Under the pieces are notes generated by a model that was not told the origin of the DNA, searched no databases, and saw nothing but the letters and a program-made list of their open reading frames with translations. DNA of 64,000 nt, from the NCBI RefSeq assembly GCF_002878395.1, contig NC_061115.1, positions 97,772,810 to 97,836,809 on the forward strand. The letters run 5' to 3'. A program made the translations under genes and the position numbers. Shown in pieces: positions 19,529-30,490 of the stretch (position 1 is its first letter; each line of letters starts with the position of its first letter). Origin of the DNA: Capsicum annuum. Taxonomy: Eukaryota; Streptophyta; Magnoliopsida; Solanales; Solanaceae.

Positions 19529-22045
19529 TACAAGACCCCGCAAAATCCTAAGCTTGATTCAGTCTTGTAAAAGCTAGTAAGGGGTCCCAAACTTTGAAAA
19601 ATTTAGCTAAGTGTTTATACTTAGAGTTATTTTAGCTTTCGTAAGTTGGTGATCCTTTTTCACGACCTTTATGACATTTAAATATCGATTTTTAGGTTAA
19701 TTTAAGATTAGGAATATCAGTAGGCATTCTCGAATAAGTTTTAGATTTTTTGAACATCGTTTGAAACATATTTGAAAGCTCAAACAAATGGATCGATGCG
19801 ATCTCAACGCGTCGCATCATCTATCGCGTCAATGAGTATTTTTCCCTAGCTCCCAATGTAAATTCCAGAGAACCAATGCGGACTCAACGCTATGTTGGCA
19901 ATCACATCGATATCAATGACGCGACGCGTCGCTAAATCAATTTTTAGTCATTAAAAAGCCCTATCCTCAAGGGTAATTGAGTCTTTTCCTACCTTATGTC
20001 AACCCCCAAAACATGAAATTAAGCCTCTTTAAAGAAAAAATCCATTCATCTTTCTGAAAATTTCTCAAGAAGCAAACCCTAGGATCTCCAATTCAACATT
20101 CAGCCTTCAAGAATACTCTATCATTCTTCACAAATTTGAATACCAAGGTATGTGAAGTGTTCATCTAAGGGTTTCCTTCCACCTTTGGAGTTCAAGAAAC
20201 TCTTTCTAAATACATGTTAATTGATTTCATGGATTTCATGTTGGATCTTGAATGTATTAATGATTATGATGTTAATGGTGATCTAATTCCACAATTTGTC
20301 GCAAGTTTCATGCAAACTAGTGTAATTGTGAATTGATTTGTGAACTACATGTCAAACTCTTGATTTACAAGTTGAATGTAGAATCTATGATATTACTACA
20401 TGTTTATTGATATGTGAAATACCCATGTTCACCAAGTGTTTGTCAAAATGCTTATGTGATTAGACTAGTCCAAGCATAACATGTTATTGTGTGATTTGAA
20501 TCATGCATAAGCTCATGTATAACAAGTTTTTGACCAAAGATGTCTAAGTGAATGTATTATTAGCAAGCTAGTACCATTATGCTACTAAATTCATGCAGTG
20601 ATTTACTTTTCATGCTATTGAGTCCTGGGGTATTTAATACCCGACAATTTAGTTGTTTACCTAGATCCAATGTCAGTTATAGAATAATCTCAGTCATGTT
20701 AAGATTAGTAGTACTCTCAGTCAGTTATAAAACTCAGGAAAAACTCAGTAAACTCTGTATCAATCCAGTCCAATTTAGAATTCAGTTCAAACCTCAGTAA
20801 ATTTAGTCAGTTAATAAAATTTAGTAGTATTCCATCAGTCAATGAACTTCTATGAACTCAATTAAGTTCAGTTAGACAGTATAATCAATAACAGTTTAGT
20901 CAAGCCTAGTGTTAACTAGGAATCAATTCAGTGTCTATTTAGTTGGGAGTAGGATTCAGCACCTAGAGAACCCAGGGATGGGGGCATTCCTGCCAGCAGA
21001 GGGTTTGACCCTTAGTTGCAATACCTGTGTTACGGAACTTCATAGCCAGCATACGTTGAGATATCTTTCGTTCAAACAAGGGTTGATACATCTCATTCGA
21101 GTTTTCCTGCCAGCGAGGGTTGATGAAAGAGCTTTCTGTCAGAGAGGGTTAACTCACAATTGTCTTTACTCGTGGTACAATACTGACACCCTTACAACTG
21201 GGTTCTACATTGGACCCCAATCTATTTAGAAAGTGGAATGTCAGTTAGATGATTATCTCCCACAGTCTCAGTTTTAGTCTTTATAATAGAACTTAGTTCA
21301 ATTCTACAGAAATTAGGACTGTCAGACATAGTCATTTAGTTCAGTAAGGAACTCAAAATAGTTCCACAGAATCAGGACTGTCATACGCAGTCACCCAGTT
21401 AACAGTAATACAGTATCAGTAAACTCAGATATCAGTAAATCAGTAATTCAGAACTCAATATCTAGTGTTATCATGACCTCAGTTATAGTTTACGTATTCA
21501 TACATGTACTCTCATTTAGTTATACTCATGTTATTTTAGTCAGTATTGTTTATGCATATGAATCCATGCATCTCATCCTACCTCGCTTAGCATACTAATA
21601 TATTCAAATTACTGACACATACCTTTCTTTTACGATATAATTTTCTTATATCATAGGTTCAAACGCACGGGCTCCCAATCATACTTATCAGCTTGATCCA
21701 TCAGCAGCAGACTAGTAGTGAGTCCTCATTGTTCGAGGATAAATTTACTATTACAGTATCTTAGTACTCAGTTTATTTTAGTAGTCAAAGTTAGTTGGGG
21801 ACTTATCTTATCAACTCCTTGTTCAGACATAAAAGGTTTTTCAAACTAGAGTATTTTCAGATAGATGTTTAGTTTCAATATTTATTTCAGATTTGAACCT
21901 TATGGCATGTTTTCACCTATTTTCTGTATAATTACAGTATTACTATTCAGTTATTACAATAGGTACCATTCATGGGTTAGCTTGTGGTCCTTCGGGATTA
22001 TGAGCATCATGTGGCGTCCGGGGTACAGATTCGAGGAGTTATACA
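19529..22045 (+). repeat. G2 3' LTR
   Basis: Starts TACAAGACCC (original TG decayed to TA) and ends GAGTTATACA, collinear with 3855-6369. The CG-rich block is at 19791-19933. Open frames 20579-20800, 20909-21229 and 21865-22056 fall in the LTR and are not genes. Confidence 0.92.
19791..19933 (+). promoter_or_regulatory. CG-rich block of the G2 3' LTR
   Basis: Words GATCGATGCGATC, AACGCGTCGC, TATCGCGTC and GACGCGACGCGTCGC, followed by CATTAAAAAG about 20 bp on. It occupies the same place as 4120-4273 but with several different bases. Confidence 0.45.
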
Positions 22046-24098
22046 AGTCTATTTAGCACCCTTGGTTTTCCCAATTAGTTGTTTTAGCAGTATGTAAGGC
22101 CTCAGTAGATGCCGCTTTAGTGGTACCGAGACGCTATAGCGTTGATTGCTTATATAGTCAAGTGGGTGCTTAAGCAGCATCTAGGAGGCCATTAAATGCC
22201 TAATTACCCAAATTTTATCCTATTTTTCTCACAAGCACCAAACATTATAATCCTAGAGAGTGTGGGAAATTTAGAGAAAATTATTGAGGGATTGTGGAGT
22301 AGTTATGAGATCGGATTACTGATTTCTCCTTTGAAATCTTGGTAAGTTTTCATTAAATTCTTGGTTGATCACTCAATTTATTACGAAAACCCCTAGATTA
22401 TTTTGGTTTTATTTTAGTGTTATTTGAGCATAGAATTTACCCATTCTTGAGGGTCAATGAACCTTTAGCATCGAGGGATGCATTGACGATTTTAAAAGTG
22501 TGATTCCGCAATCGAACCCCACATAAGATTTTTATGTGATTTTGGACCCAAATCATACAAATTCAATAGGGATACTATTGTTCTCATATTGATTAATAGA
22601 TTACCATTGTTATAGTATATCATAGATTTGAAGCTTCTCAAAAGGAGAAAATATCAATTTAGCAGATTTCATTGGGTTTCTTTGGCATCCAGTAGGCTAC
22701 GTTTAACTTTCTCTTAGATTGACCTTAATTATAATATGAGTATGATATTATTCTAGCTTTGGGATGAGAGTTAGGACTTGGAGGTATATTTTGTGTGATT
22801 TGGATCTTTTAGTCAAATAAGGAATAGTAATTAGGCATAACTGACTTCATTACTCATTTTTAGGTAGATTTATTATCTTAGGACTAAATTGTGTCTTATT
22901 TAATATCTAGTAGCAAAATTAGGCACCTTATCCTAGTTCAGGGTAGAATTTACCTCAGAATAAATTTAGGAGATAGAAGTAGGTCCCCGTAGCCCACCTT
23001 AGGCCAAGATTGATATAAACTCCTTGTAGGACCTATAATCCTTGCACAATATTCTAAATTACATTCTTGAGCCCAGGAGGTTTAGAATCATGATTCTTTA
23101 TTATAGATTGATACTTGGGTCATGATATGAGTTCTAGTTTGAATCTGGAAATTTATGATATTAAGATTGGTTCGATTGTGGCATTATCTATGATATGAAA
23201 TCAGGTTCATGTTTAGCAAATAATAATATGAGTTTCAGCTCAATTACAAAAAATTATGATATGAGTTCCTATTCATGTACGACAATGAGGTATTGATTAT
23301 GACAGTTATAGAACCAGTTTGAGCCTATTGTTCCACGATATGGAATATTTAACAGTTAAGATTTTGAAATATGGTTAAGTTGTATAATTCTAATTGTTAT
23401 TCCTCCTTGATTTCACCCTCTGGACTTATGGGAGCGCACATTGGATTAGTTACTTTATTCATACTTTCTAGCTTATAGAGGCCCGTTATATAGAGATAGC
23501 TATTCTTTTCCTTTATTATTATATCACTATTGTTTATTTTTAGTATTTGAAGTGATATTCTAGGTTTGAACTCTCCCCTTGACTTGGCATTACTTATATC
23601 GCATTTTATTATATTTATATTATGATTTAGTTGAGCAGATCGATGATGCATATGATTATCTATAGCTTTGGTACTCATAGTACATCTTGTACATTTTTGG
23701 TATAGATACGAGAACTACCTACCATTGTTGATAACAAGATATATGCTTGTAAAAGTTTAGAGATAGGCTGAGCTCTCAAAACCAGAGTTGACCTTTTCTC
23801 CTTCTTTAATTTTTTCTAGTCTTTCAACTTTTGAGACAACTGTATATTGACTTGATAGTACTTGTTTTCCTTGGGATTTGAGGCTCTTGTACCAATATTA
23901 CTAAGTCATGGATATTCTTATTTCTCCTTATTTCTTTTCCTTTACATTATTATCCTAAGATTTGTGGCTTGTAATTCCTTTACTTGAAGTTTTCTATCAT
24001 TTATGCCATTTCTACAAAATTAGCCTATTGCTTATAGGTTTGAAATAAAATTTGGCATCTCTATTAGTGCATCCTGACTCATAAATTGGGTTATGACA
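22046..24098 (+). repeat. LTR of the G1/G3 family, second part
   Basis: Continues the LTR broken at 3854. It includes the exact palindrome ACGCTATAGCGT (22131-22142) and an ATTAAATGCC box about 50 bp on. The end is placed at GGGTTATGACA (24098) because a PBS follows. The minus-strand open frame 23397-23678 has no domain. Confidence 0.7.
22108..22200 (+). promoter_or_regulatory. CG-containing palindromic block of the G1/G3 LTR
   Basis: Together with 3799-3840 this formed one block before G2 inserted: GCTAAAGCGG, TTTAACGGAG, GCCGCTTTAG and ACGCTATAGCGT. An A/T box (CATTAAATGCC) follows. Confidence 0.4.
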
Positions 24099-24100
24099 AA

Positions 24101-24119
24101 TTTGTCTAAAAGATCTTAG
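24101..24119 (+). other. Degenerate primer binding site of G3
   Basis: TTTGTCTAAAAGATCTTAG two bases after the LTR end keeps the spacing and several bases of the initiator-Met type site (TTGGTATCAGAGC). It shows that the LTR 3275-3854/22046-24098 serves as a 5' LTR for what follows. Confidence 0.55.
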
Positions 24120-24303
24120 TTCACCAATATTGTTGGTATAGGAGCAAGTGACTCGTAGAGTCCTAAAAATCAGAATGATGACATCTATTTCTTATATTCA
24201 AGAGGCTATAGGACATTCAGAGAAGAACTTCACTTCTTTCACTCATTTTGCGCTATGTGTCTGATTTGGTTTCAAAAGATTCATTTGGTTTTACATATTA
24301 AAA

Positions 24304-25740
24304 ATGACAAGGACGCGTGCTACTACTATATGAGACGAGGACCCCAAGACTGTGAATAACCTAGAGGTTGAGGACATCTAGGAGATACAGCACTGGCTAA
24401 AGAGCAAGATAGAATGACTTAACAAGACCCAATTCTATCTCCTGTACTAGAGATTTCTCCACACTGACTAATGGTGGTCCAAGGCCTAGGCAAGGCTCCA
24501 CCAGGGATTATGTCATTGTCACTACTCAGGTATGCATTGGTTTAGCTCTTGGTATTAATTGGTGGTGCACCATCTAATGGTGTGCAGTCTATTAATGAGA
24601 GTGGTATTGAGGCTAGGGCGCAACATATAATTATAGCTCCTAGATTTAAGGTTTCTCTTGCACCGGCAGTTGCTCAGTTGGTAGTTTCCTAACCTACTAT
24701 ATCTATTAAGGATTAGAATATCCTGGATAAATTCTAGCAATTTGCCCTAGTTAGGTTTATTAGCTCATTGGGCAACGAAGGTTGTGATTTCATGGTTGCT
24801 TGCGAGGATAGGGTCCATAATTTTGACCTAGTTAAGAGTCCTATTCTGGATTACACAACTTTTTAGTTGGATTTGGTAGCTTGACACTATTTGAGAGGTT
24901 ATCTTGATTCCAAGGTAGCGGTATCTCCTTCTTTTGCATGGACTTAATTCTTTAAGGTCTTCTTAGAGAAGTATATTCTTTGCAACCATAAAGATTGTCT
25001 AAGAGAATAATTCATGAGATTAGAGTAGGGTTCTATGCATGTGGCTGAGTATGAGGATCAATTCCATGAGTTGTTTATGCATGTTACATCTATCTTGACA
25101 ACTAAGTATAAGTGGGTTTGGTGGTTTGTTTGGGGATTATGACTTCATCTTATCATGGCTATGCAAAGTTTGGTTGTGGATGGCAGGTCTTTTGTATTAT
25201 AGTCTAATCATAATAGAAAATAGAGGAGATGTATAGCGAGGCCCGATGGGGTAGCGATAAGAGGTTGCGATATCATAAAAAGTAGGAGCCAAAGTGGCTC
25301 ATAGTTCAGAGGTAGTGGTTCTCAAAATAGTTACCCTTTGCATCAGCCTTATCAGCATTAGGGTCATCCTAGTAGCCCCATTAATGTTACACTTTATATT
25401 ATCAATGAAGGCCAATCTAGCTACAGTAATCTTCTTTGTCAAAGTAATAGTTTCCTTCTGAGAGGTTTATATTTTGTGTATTCTAGTCGAGGTGGTTTTC
25501 TTGGGTCATCTATATATTTTGAGTTCAGTACAGAACCTGGGGCATATAATGGTTGTGGGGAAATTGGCCATTTCTCTAAAAATTATCTCAAACGTGAGGA
25601 AGTTGTTCCGACAACATATAGTATTTCATCAATTATGTTTCTCACCTCCATCTAGTAGTGGTATGCGGTCGCCAAGTGGTCCTTAGGGTGCTCATAGAGG
25701 TCGTCAGGCAGGTAAGATAGAAGATCAATTAGACACCCAA
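24304..25740 (+). pseudogene. gag of G3
   Basis: A plausible original start is the ATG at 24304 (MTRTRATT). The capsid core is legible around 24750-25150: VACEDRVHNFDLVKSP, RGYLDSKVAVSPSFAWT, FFKVFLEKYIL and HVAEYEDQFHEL. A CCHC-like knuckle at about 25553-25600 reads CGEIGHFSKNY, where the final Cys is replaced by Tyr. Many stops are present. Confidence 0.7.
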
Positions 25741-25789
25741 CCAGGTGGCAGGTGAGGTCATTTGTATGTCGCACCTAGTAGACCCAAGG

Positions 25790-26280
25790 CAGAGTCTTCA
25801 TATGCTATCATTACAATTACTATTTCAGTATGCCATCAATAATATTTTGCTTTATTTTATCCAGGATCCTCTTATTCATATGAATCTACTTATTATACAC
25901 TAAAGTTAGAGTTATCGTAGGATTCTTTATTTGTGTGTTATACGTATCTACTCCCATAGGTGATTCTTTATTAGTACATCGGGTTTATAGATCACGTGTT
26001 GTGTCTATTTGAGAGTTTGATACTTAAGATGATCTTATTGTGTTAGACATAACAGTTTTGATGTGATTCTGGGCATTGGTTGTTTATCCTCTTATCATGC
26101 AGCATTGTATTATTTTGGAAAGACTGTTAACTTAGCCATGCAAGATATACCCCTATTTGTGTGGTAGGAACCTATTAGCTGTGAGTCAACGTGGATAATT
26201 TCTTCTATTTAGGATAGGAGACTATATTGAGAGTTTGTAGTATTGTATCACTTATATTTGTAATGTTATTGTGGAGAGTC
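25790..26280 (+). pseudogene. Aspartic protease of G3
   Basis: Short legible segment near 25855-25900, LFYPGSSYSYEST, corresponding to the D-P-G-S catalytic loop with Asp changed to Tyr. The rest is frame-broken. Its place between the zinc knuckle and RT supports the call. Confidence 0.5.
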
Positions 26281-27140
26281 CCTCACTTGAATCTATTTTT
26301 ATAGCCTATAAATTTGATATTTTTCTATCGATTAGCTTGGTCTTCCTCCTGAGTGTGATATTGAGTTTATAATTTTTCTTGAGTCGACCACTAACCATTT
26401 CTAAGAAACCTTACCATTTGTCTCTTGTTGAGCTTAAGGAGATGAATTCTCAACTTCAGGATATTCTATGTAAAGGTTTCATTAGACAAAGTGTGTCACC
26501 TTGCAGTGCTCCTATCTTATTTATAAAGAAGAATGATGGCTCCTTACATATGTGTATTAACTACAGGCAGCTTAATAATATGCCCGTGAAGAATATGTAT
26601 CCTATGCCTCACATTGATGATTTATGTGACCAATATCATGGAGAAACAATGTTCTTTAAGGTTGACTTGAGGTTTGATTACCATCAGTTAAGGACATCCC
26701 AAAGATAGCCTTTAGGACTTGTTATCATCTTTATGAGTTCCTATTTCTTTCTTTCTTTAGGGTTGATAAATGACACAACAATATTTACGAATTTGATGAA
26801 CTTCGTGTTAAGGCCATGTTTGGATTCCTTCATGATTGTGTTCATTGGTGACATTCTTGTGTATTCGGGAAGTAGGTAGGAGCATATGCAATATTTGAGA
26901 ATTGTTCTCCAAAATTTTTGAGATCATATGCTTTTTGTCAAATTCTCAAAGTGTGAATTTTGGCTCGAGTTAGTGATATTCTGAGTATATATGGTGTCTA
27001 AGGATGGGATTATGGTGGACCCAACAAAGATAGAGGCTATTCGTGATTGGTAAAGGCCTACATCTCCATTTGAGGTTCACAACTTCATCGGTTGGATGGT
27101 TACTATAGGTGGTTCATTGAGGGTTTTGCTACTAATCCAA
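26280..27140 (+). pseudogene. Reverse transcriptase of G3
   Basis: The open frame 26379-26708 carries SLVELKEMNSQLQDILCKGF, SPCSAPILFIKKNDGSLHMC and INYRQLNN. The catalytic box FIGDILVYS at 26841-26867 replaces YIDD, so the first catalytic Asp is lost. The thumb region (KIEAIRDW) is readable near 27030-27055. Frame changes occur throughout. Confidence 0.82.
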
Positions 27141-27179
27141 CACCAATGAACAAATTAACTCGAAAGGAGGTTCCCTTCT

Positions 27180-27640
27180 AGTAGTCTAAGGAGTGTGAGT
27201 TGATCTTTCGAGGGCTGAAGGGATTTCTCACCTCAGCTCCTATATGGGCTCTTTCTGTTGAGGGTGAGGGATTCACTATATATTGTGATAATTCTAAAGT
27301 CTGTTTGGGTTGTGTTTTGATACAACAGGGTCAAGTTATTACTTATGAGTCTAGGCAGCTAAAAGTGCATGAGCATAACTACCTAACTTATGATTTTTAG
27401 TTGGCCGAGGTATTTTTGCCCTTAAGATTTTGAGGTATTATCTATTTGGTGTGCATTGTGAGATCTACACCAATCATTGTAGTCCTCAACAACTTATGAC
27501 CTAGAGAGCTTAATTCTAAATAACGTAGATAGTGGGAGTTGCTTAAAAACTATGATATCTCTATTCTATACCATAAGGGCAAATCAAACATTGTAGCAGA
27601 TGCCTTGAGCCGAAAGGCAGTGAGTATTTGTAGCTTGGTT
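27180..27640 (+). pseudogene. RNase H of G3
   Basis: The frame 27200-27400 shows [31 protein letters not shown] and [13 protein letters not shown]. After frame changes the stretch 27540-27630 reads LLKNYDISILYHKGKSNIVA and then DALSRKAVS, the normal end of the domain. Confidence 0.82.
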
Positions 27641-27649
27641 TCTATTTTA

Positions 27650-28924
27650 GTTTTTGAGATGTTGTTGGAGTGGGACATTTAGTCCTTAGCCAACATTATG
27701 GTGCGACAGGACATTTTCAACCCAAGAGGATTCTTACTAGGGTTTGAGAAGATTTGGAGTCATCAATTCAAAGATATAAGGCTTGGTATCATCCATTATC
27801 AGGTGTTGAGTGGTGAGACCACGGGGGATACCATACCTTCTGAGGGTCTTTTGAGATTTGATGGTTGTGATTGTGTTTCAAAGGTTGGAACTTGATTCAT
27901 TTGATACTGCATGATGCTCCAGCTTTAGCTATTGTATTCATTCTGGTAAAGCTAAGATGTATAAGGATTTGAGGCAGCTCTATTAATGGATCAGTATAAG
28001 AGAGATATGGAAGACTTTGTAGATCAATGCCTAAGTTGTCAGCAGGTGATGGCTGAACATCAGAGTCCCGATCAAGTGATTTAGAGATTACCCATTCTTG
28101 AGTAGGAGTGGGAGGGGATCACTATGGTTTTGTTAGTATCTTGCCTTTCACCTCTTGTGGTTCCGACTGTATTTGTGTTATTGTAGATCGATTGACCAGA
28201 TCAGCATATTTCATTCCTATTTAGATATGCTTCAGTGCAGAGAGGTTAGCCCGTTTCTATGTTCCTGAGATATTTTACCTATATGAAGTGCCTATATTTA
28301 TCATTTCAGACCGAGGCTCAGTGTTCACTTCTAGATCCTGGAGAGATTTTCAGGAGGAGTTAGATACTCAGGTAGATCTCTACATAGCTTTTCACCATCA
28401 AATCAATGGGTAGTCAAAGTGAACTATTCAGGTTTCAAGGATATTCTACGAGACTATGTTATAGATTTTGGAGGCTAGTGGGAGCACCTTTTGGCCTTGG
28501 TGTAGTTTACGTATAACAATAGCCACCATTAGAGTATCGAGATGGAACCATTTGACGCATTATATTGTAGGAATTGTTGATCTTCAATTGGATGGTTCTA
28601 GATCTCCTATATTAGACCCTGTGCTACTGACTTCCTTCAGGAGTCATGGGATAGAGTTAGAGTGATTTAAAATAGGCCGAGGGTCGCTCAGAGTAGACAA
28701 AAGGTTTATGCAAATCATATACTTCGTGCCTTTAGGTTTTGAGTTGGAAACCGAGTAATCCTTCGAGTATCACCCATGAAAGGTATGATGAGGTTGGGAG
28801 AAAGAGAAATCTCGTCCCAGGTATATTGTACCTTTTGATATCCTTCGTACAGTTGGAGAGGTGGCTTATAAGTTAGCCTTACTCCCAAATTTTTTTGTTG
28901 TTCATCTGGTGTTCTATCTTTCGA
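27650..28924 (+). pseudogene. Integrase of G3
   Basis: Frame-hopping matches include DFVDQCLSCQQV (zinc-binding end, about 28010-28045), TVFVLL.ID (first Asp region, about 28165-28190), ITMVLLVSCLSP and the C-terminal segment MKGMMRLGE with VHLVFYLS (about 28780-28924). Coding similarity stops abruptly at about 28925 and resumes near 30367 with WWHIPNESHVL. Confidence 0.72.
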
Positions 28925-30366
28925 TGTTATTTTCACAACGAAAAAATCAAGGGTCATCATGACACTTGTTGCGAAAAGCCTTGACAAGTAAGCCTATCTC
29001 CGAAATGAATATAAAATGAGAAAAATAATACCAAAACCCAATACCCACACCCACAACATGATTTTATACCAATATTAAATACTCAACCCAGTTTGAAGAA
29101 AGTTAAGTCATAACCTACCTACAATTTAGAAAACTTGTCCAAAAGCATTTACCATAAATATTTTTCCTCACGAACAGACCCAAAATCAATTAAAATGCAC
29201 AAATGTATAATCTACGGGTTAAAGGAAAATCAATGATAGCCATATTGCCCACTTTTGAGTTGGGGCCAAAATGAACCCTCGAAATGGGGTTTTGGAAAAG
29301 AAGGGTATAACCAAAATTATAGTACAAAAACATAATACCCATAGTTAAAGGAAATTTTAGATGAAAACCCAAGTGATAATGAGTTGGAATTGAGGTTTCA
29401 ATCAAAAAATTACAAATTTTAGTCCTTTCGAGCCTAAATTTCTCTATTCAACCTCTGAATTTCCGTTTTAAAAGGATTTAAATGAAAAGAATCAAAAAAT
29501 AATAATTAAAATATGTTTTTGGAGCCTACCCTAGTTTAAAAATAGAAGAAATCATCCAAAAACATGAAAAACCAAGCTCCAAGTAGTAAAAATGGTGAAA
29601 ATTATGAAAATAGGGAATTTAACACCGCTAAAGCTACCACCGGGTTGCTTAAGTGATCATCGCTTACGAACAAGTGACTCTTTACAAATACCTGCCTCAT
29701 CGCGTATGCGACATGACTATCACTTAAATAATAGACACCTAAGCAATGGGGGAGTCGAAATTAAGTGATACCCCCAACTGGATGCTAGGTCTTTTAAGAA
29801 ACTAAAAGGTCATCTAAGCGGGTACCCTATTTGGAGACTTGGAGAATTCCAAGTCTTTGTGGAACCCTTGATATTTATTTGAAGTACCGAGAATAAAAAT
29901 GAGCTATGTTATTAGACTAAATTTGATGCTCTAGACTCAATAGCGATATCAAATTTTAGGAAAAATGATGTTTACACAAAGTTGACCCAAAAAAACAAAA
30001 TTCACAACTTTTCAAACCAAGGGTCGAAATGAGATTCACAAATCATAAAATTACACAAAGCATGTTACTAACCTAAAATCGACGTTTCAGATCTACTAGC
30101 ATAGTTCGTTCTACCATACGATGTATAGATCAATAAGTGTGGATCAAAGTAAACTAATAGGCCTTTTTACCACCAAAAACCACAATCTCACAGGAATCAA
30201 AACTAAAAACTAAAAACTCAAACAAATTACATCACAAGGCATTGGAAACTATTCTAATCATCTTTCATACCCGAAAATACCACAAAGCAACCACGGGGAG
30301 GGGAAAATGGTCAAATCGCACAAAAATGAATAATTCAAAAAGCCCTAAAATTTATGTCCTTCCTGT
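28925..30366 (-). repeat. Solo LTR of the G1/G3 family, antisense inside G3 integrase
   Basis: About 1.44 kb interrupting the G3 integrase C-terminus. Read on the minus strand it contains the same sentence seen in the G1/G3 LTR (AATTCCAAGT-type stretch near 29860, then GGGTACCCGCTTAGATGACC). It ends TGTGAAAATAACA, in the style of a nightshade gypsy LTR terminus. Possible 5-base duplications are TGTTA (28925-28929) and TGTAG (30364-30368), an imperfect match, so the edges are good to a few bases only. No internal region accompanies it. Open frames 28715-28987 and 29190-29405 are not genes. Confidence 0.65.
29625..29830 (-). promoter_or_regulatory. CG-containing block of the solo LTR
   Basis: Words ACCGCTAAAGC, ATCATCGCTTACG and ATCGCGTATGCGAC (about 29632-29730) and AAGCGGG near 29817 stand out in AT-rich sequence. 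They lie at about the same distance from the LTR start as the blocks in the related LTRs. Confidence 0.35.
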
Positions 30367-30490
30367 AGTGGTGGCACATTCCTAATGAGTCTCATGTACT
30401 TAAGTAGGACTCAGCTCAACTGGATGAGAGATTGACCTTTGTGGAGGAGCTTATGTTCATACTAGCCAGGGATGTCAAGTAGTTGTACTC
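30367..30490 (+). pseudogene. Integrase tail of G3, resumed
   Basis: Reads WWHIPNESHVL, then QLDERLTFVEE and FILARDVK. This is the segment after integrase that normally follows VHLVFYLS directly. It ends where the minus-strand LTR begins at 30491. Confidence 0.7.

Larger units (their letters stand above)
3855..22045 (+). mobile_element. Complete Ty3/gypsy retrotransposon G2 (chromovirus-like), itself carrying a CACTA insertion
   Basis: Bounded by LTRs of 2515 bp (3855-6369) and 2517 bp (19529-22045), with an initiator-Met type PBS, gag, protease, RT, RNase H, integrase and a PPT. Without the CACTA insertion it is about 10.2 kb. It sits inside the LTR of the G1/G3 family. Five-base flanks are CAGGT and AGTCT, so no convincing target duplication remains. 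The LTRs differ at roughly one base in ten over their first ~190 bp (read by eye), mostly C/T and G/A changes, so the insertion is old. The domain order and a chromodomain-like tail after integrase suggest the Tekay/Del group. Confidence 0.92.
24099..28924 (+). mobile_element. Degenerate Ty3/gypsy internal region G3 (tail continues at about 30367-30490)
   Basis: PBS, gag, zinc knuckle, protease, RT, RNase H and integrase in order on the plus strand, all with stops. The integrase tail is interrupted at about 28925 by an antisense LTR and resumes at about 30367 for roughly 120 bp. It is then cut at 30490 by the minus-strand gag-protease element. No 3' LTR of G3 is found in the window. Confidence 0.85.

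Noticed and set aside
20909..21229. 106-codon open frame
   Set aside because: Lies in the G2 3' LTR. The matching 5' LTR region does not keep the frame.
3850..22050. Target-site duplication for G2
   Set aside because: Flanks CAGGT and AGTCT do not match. Any duplication has decayed or the edges are off by a base or two.
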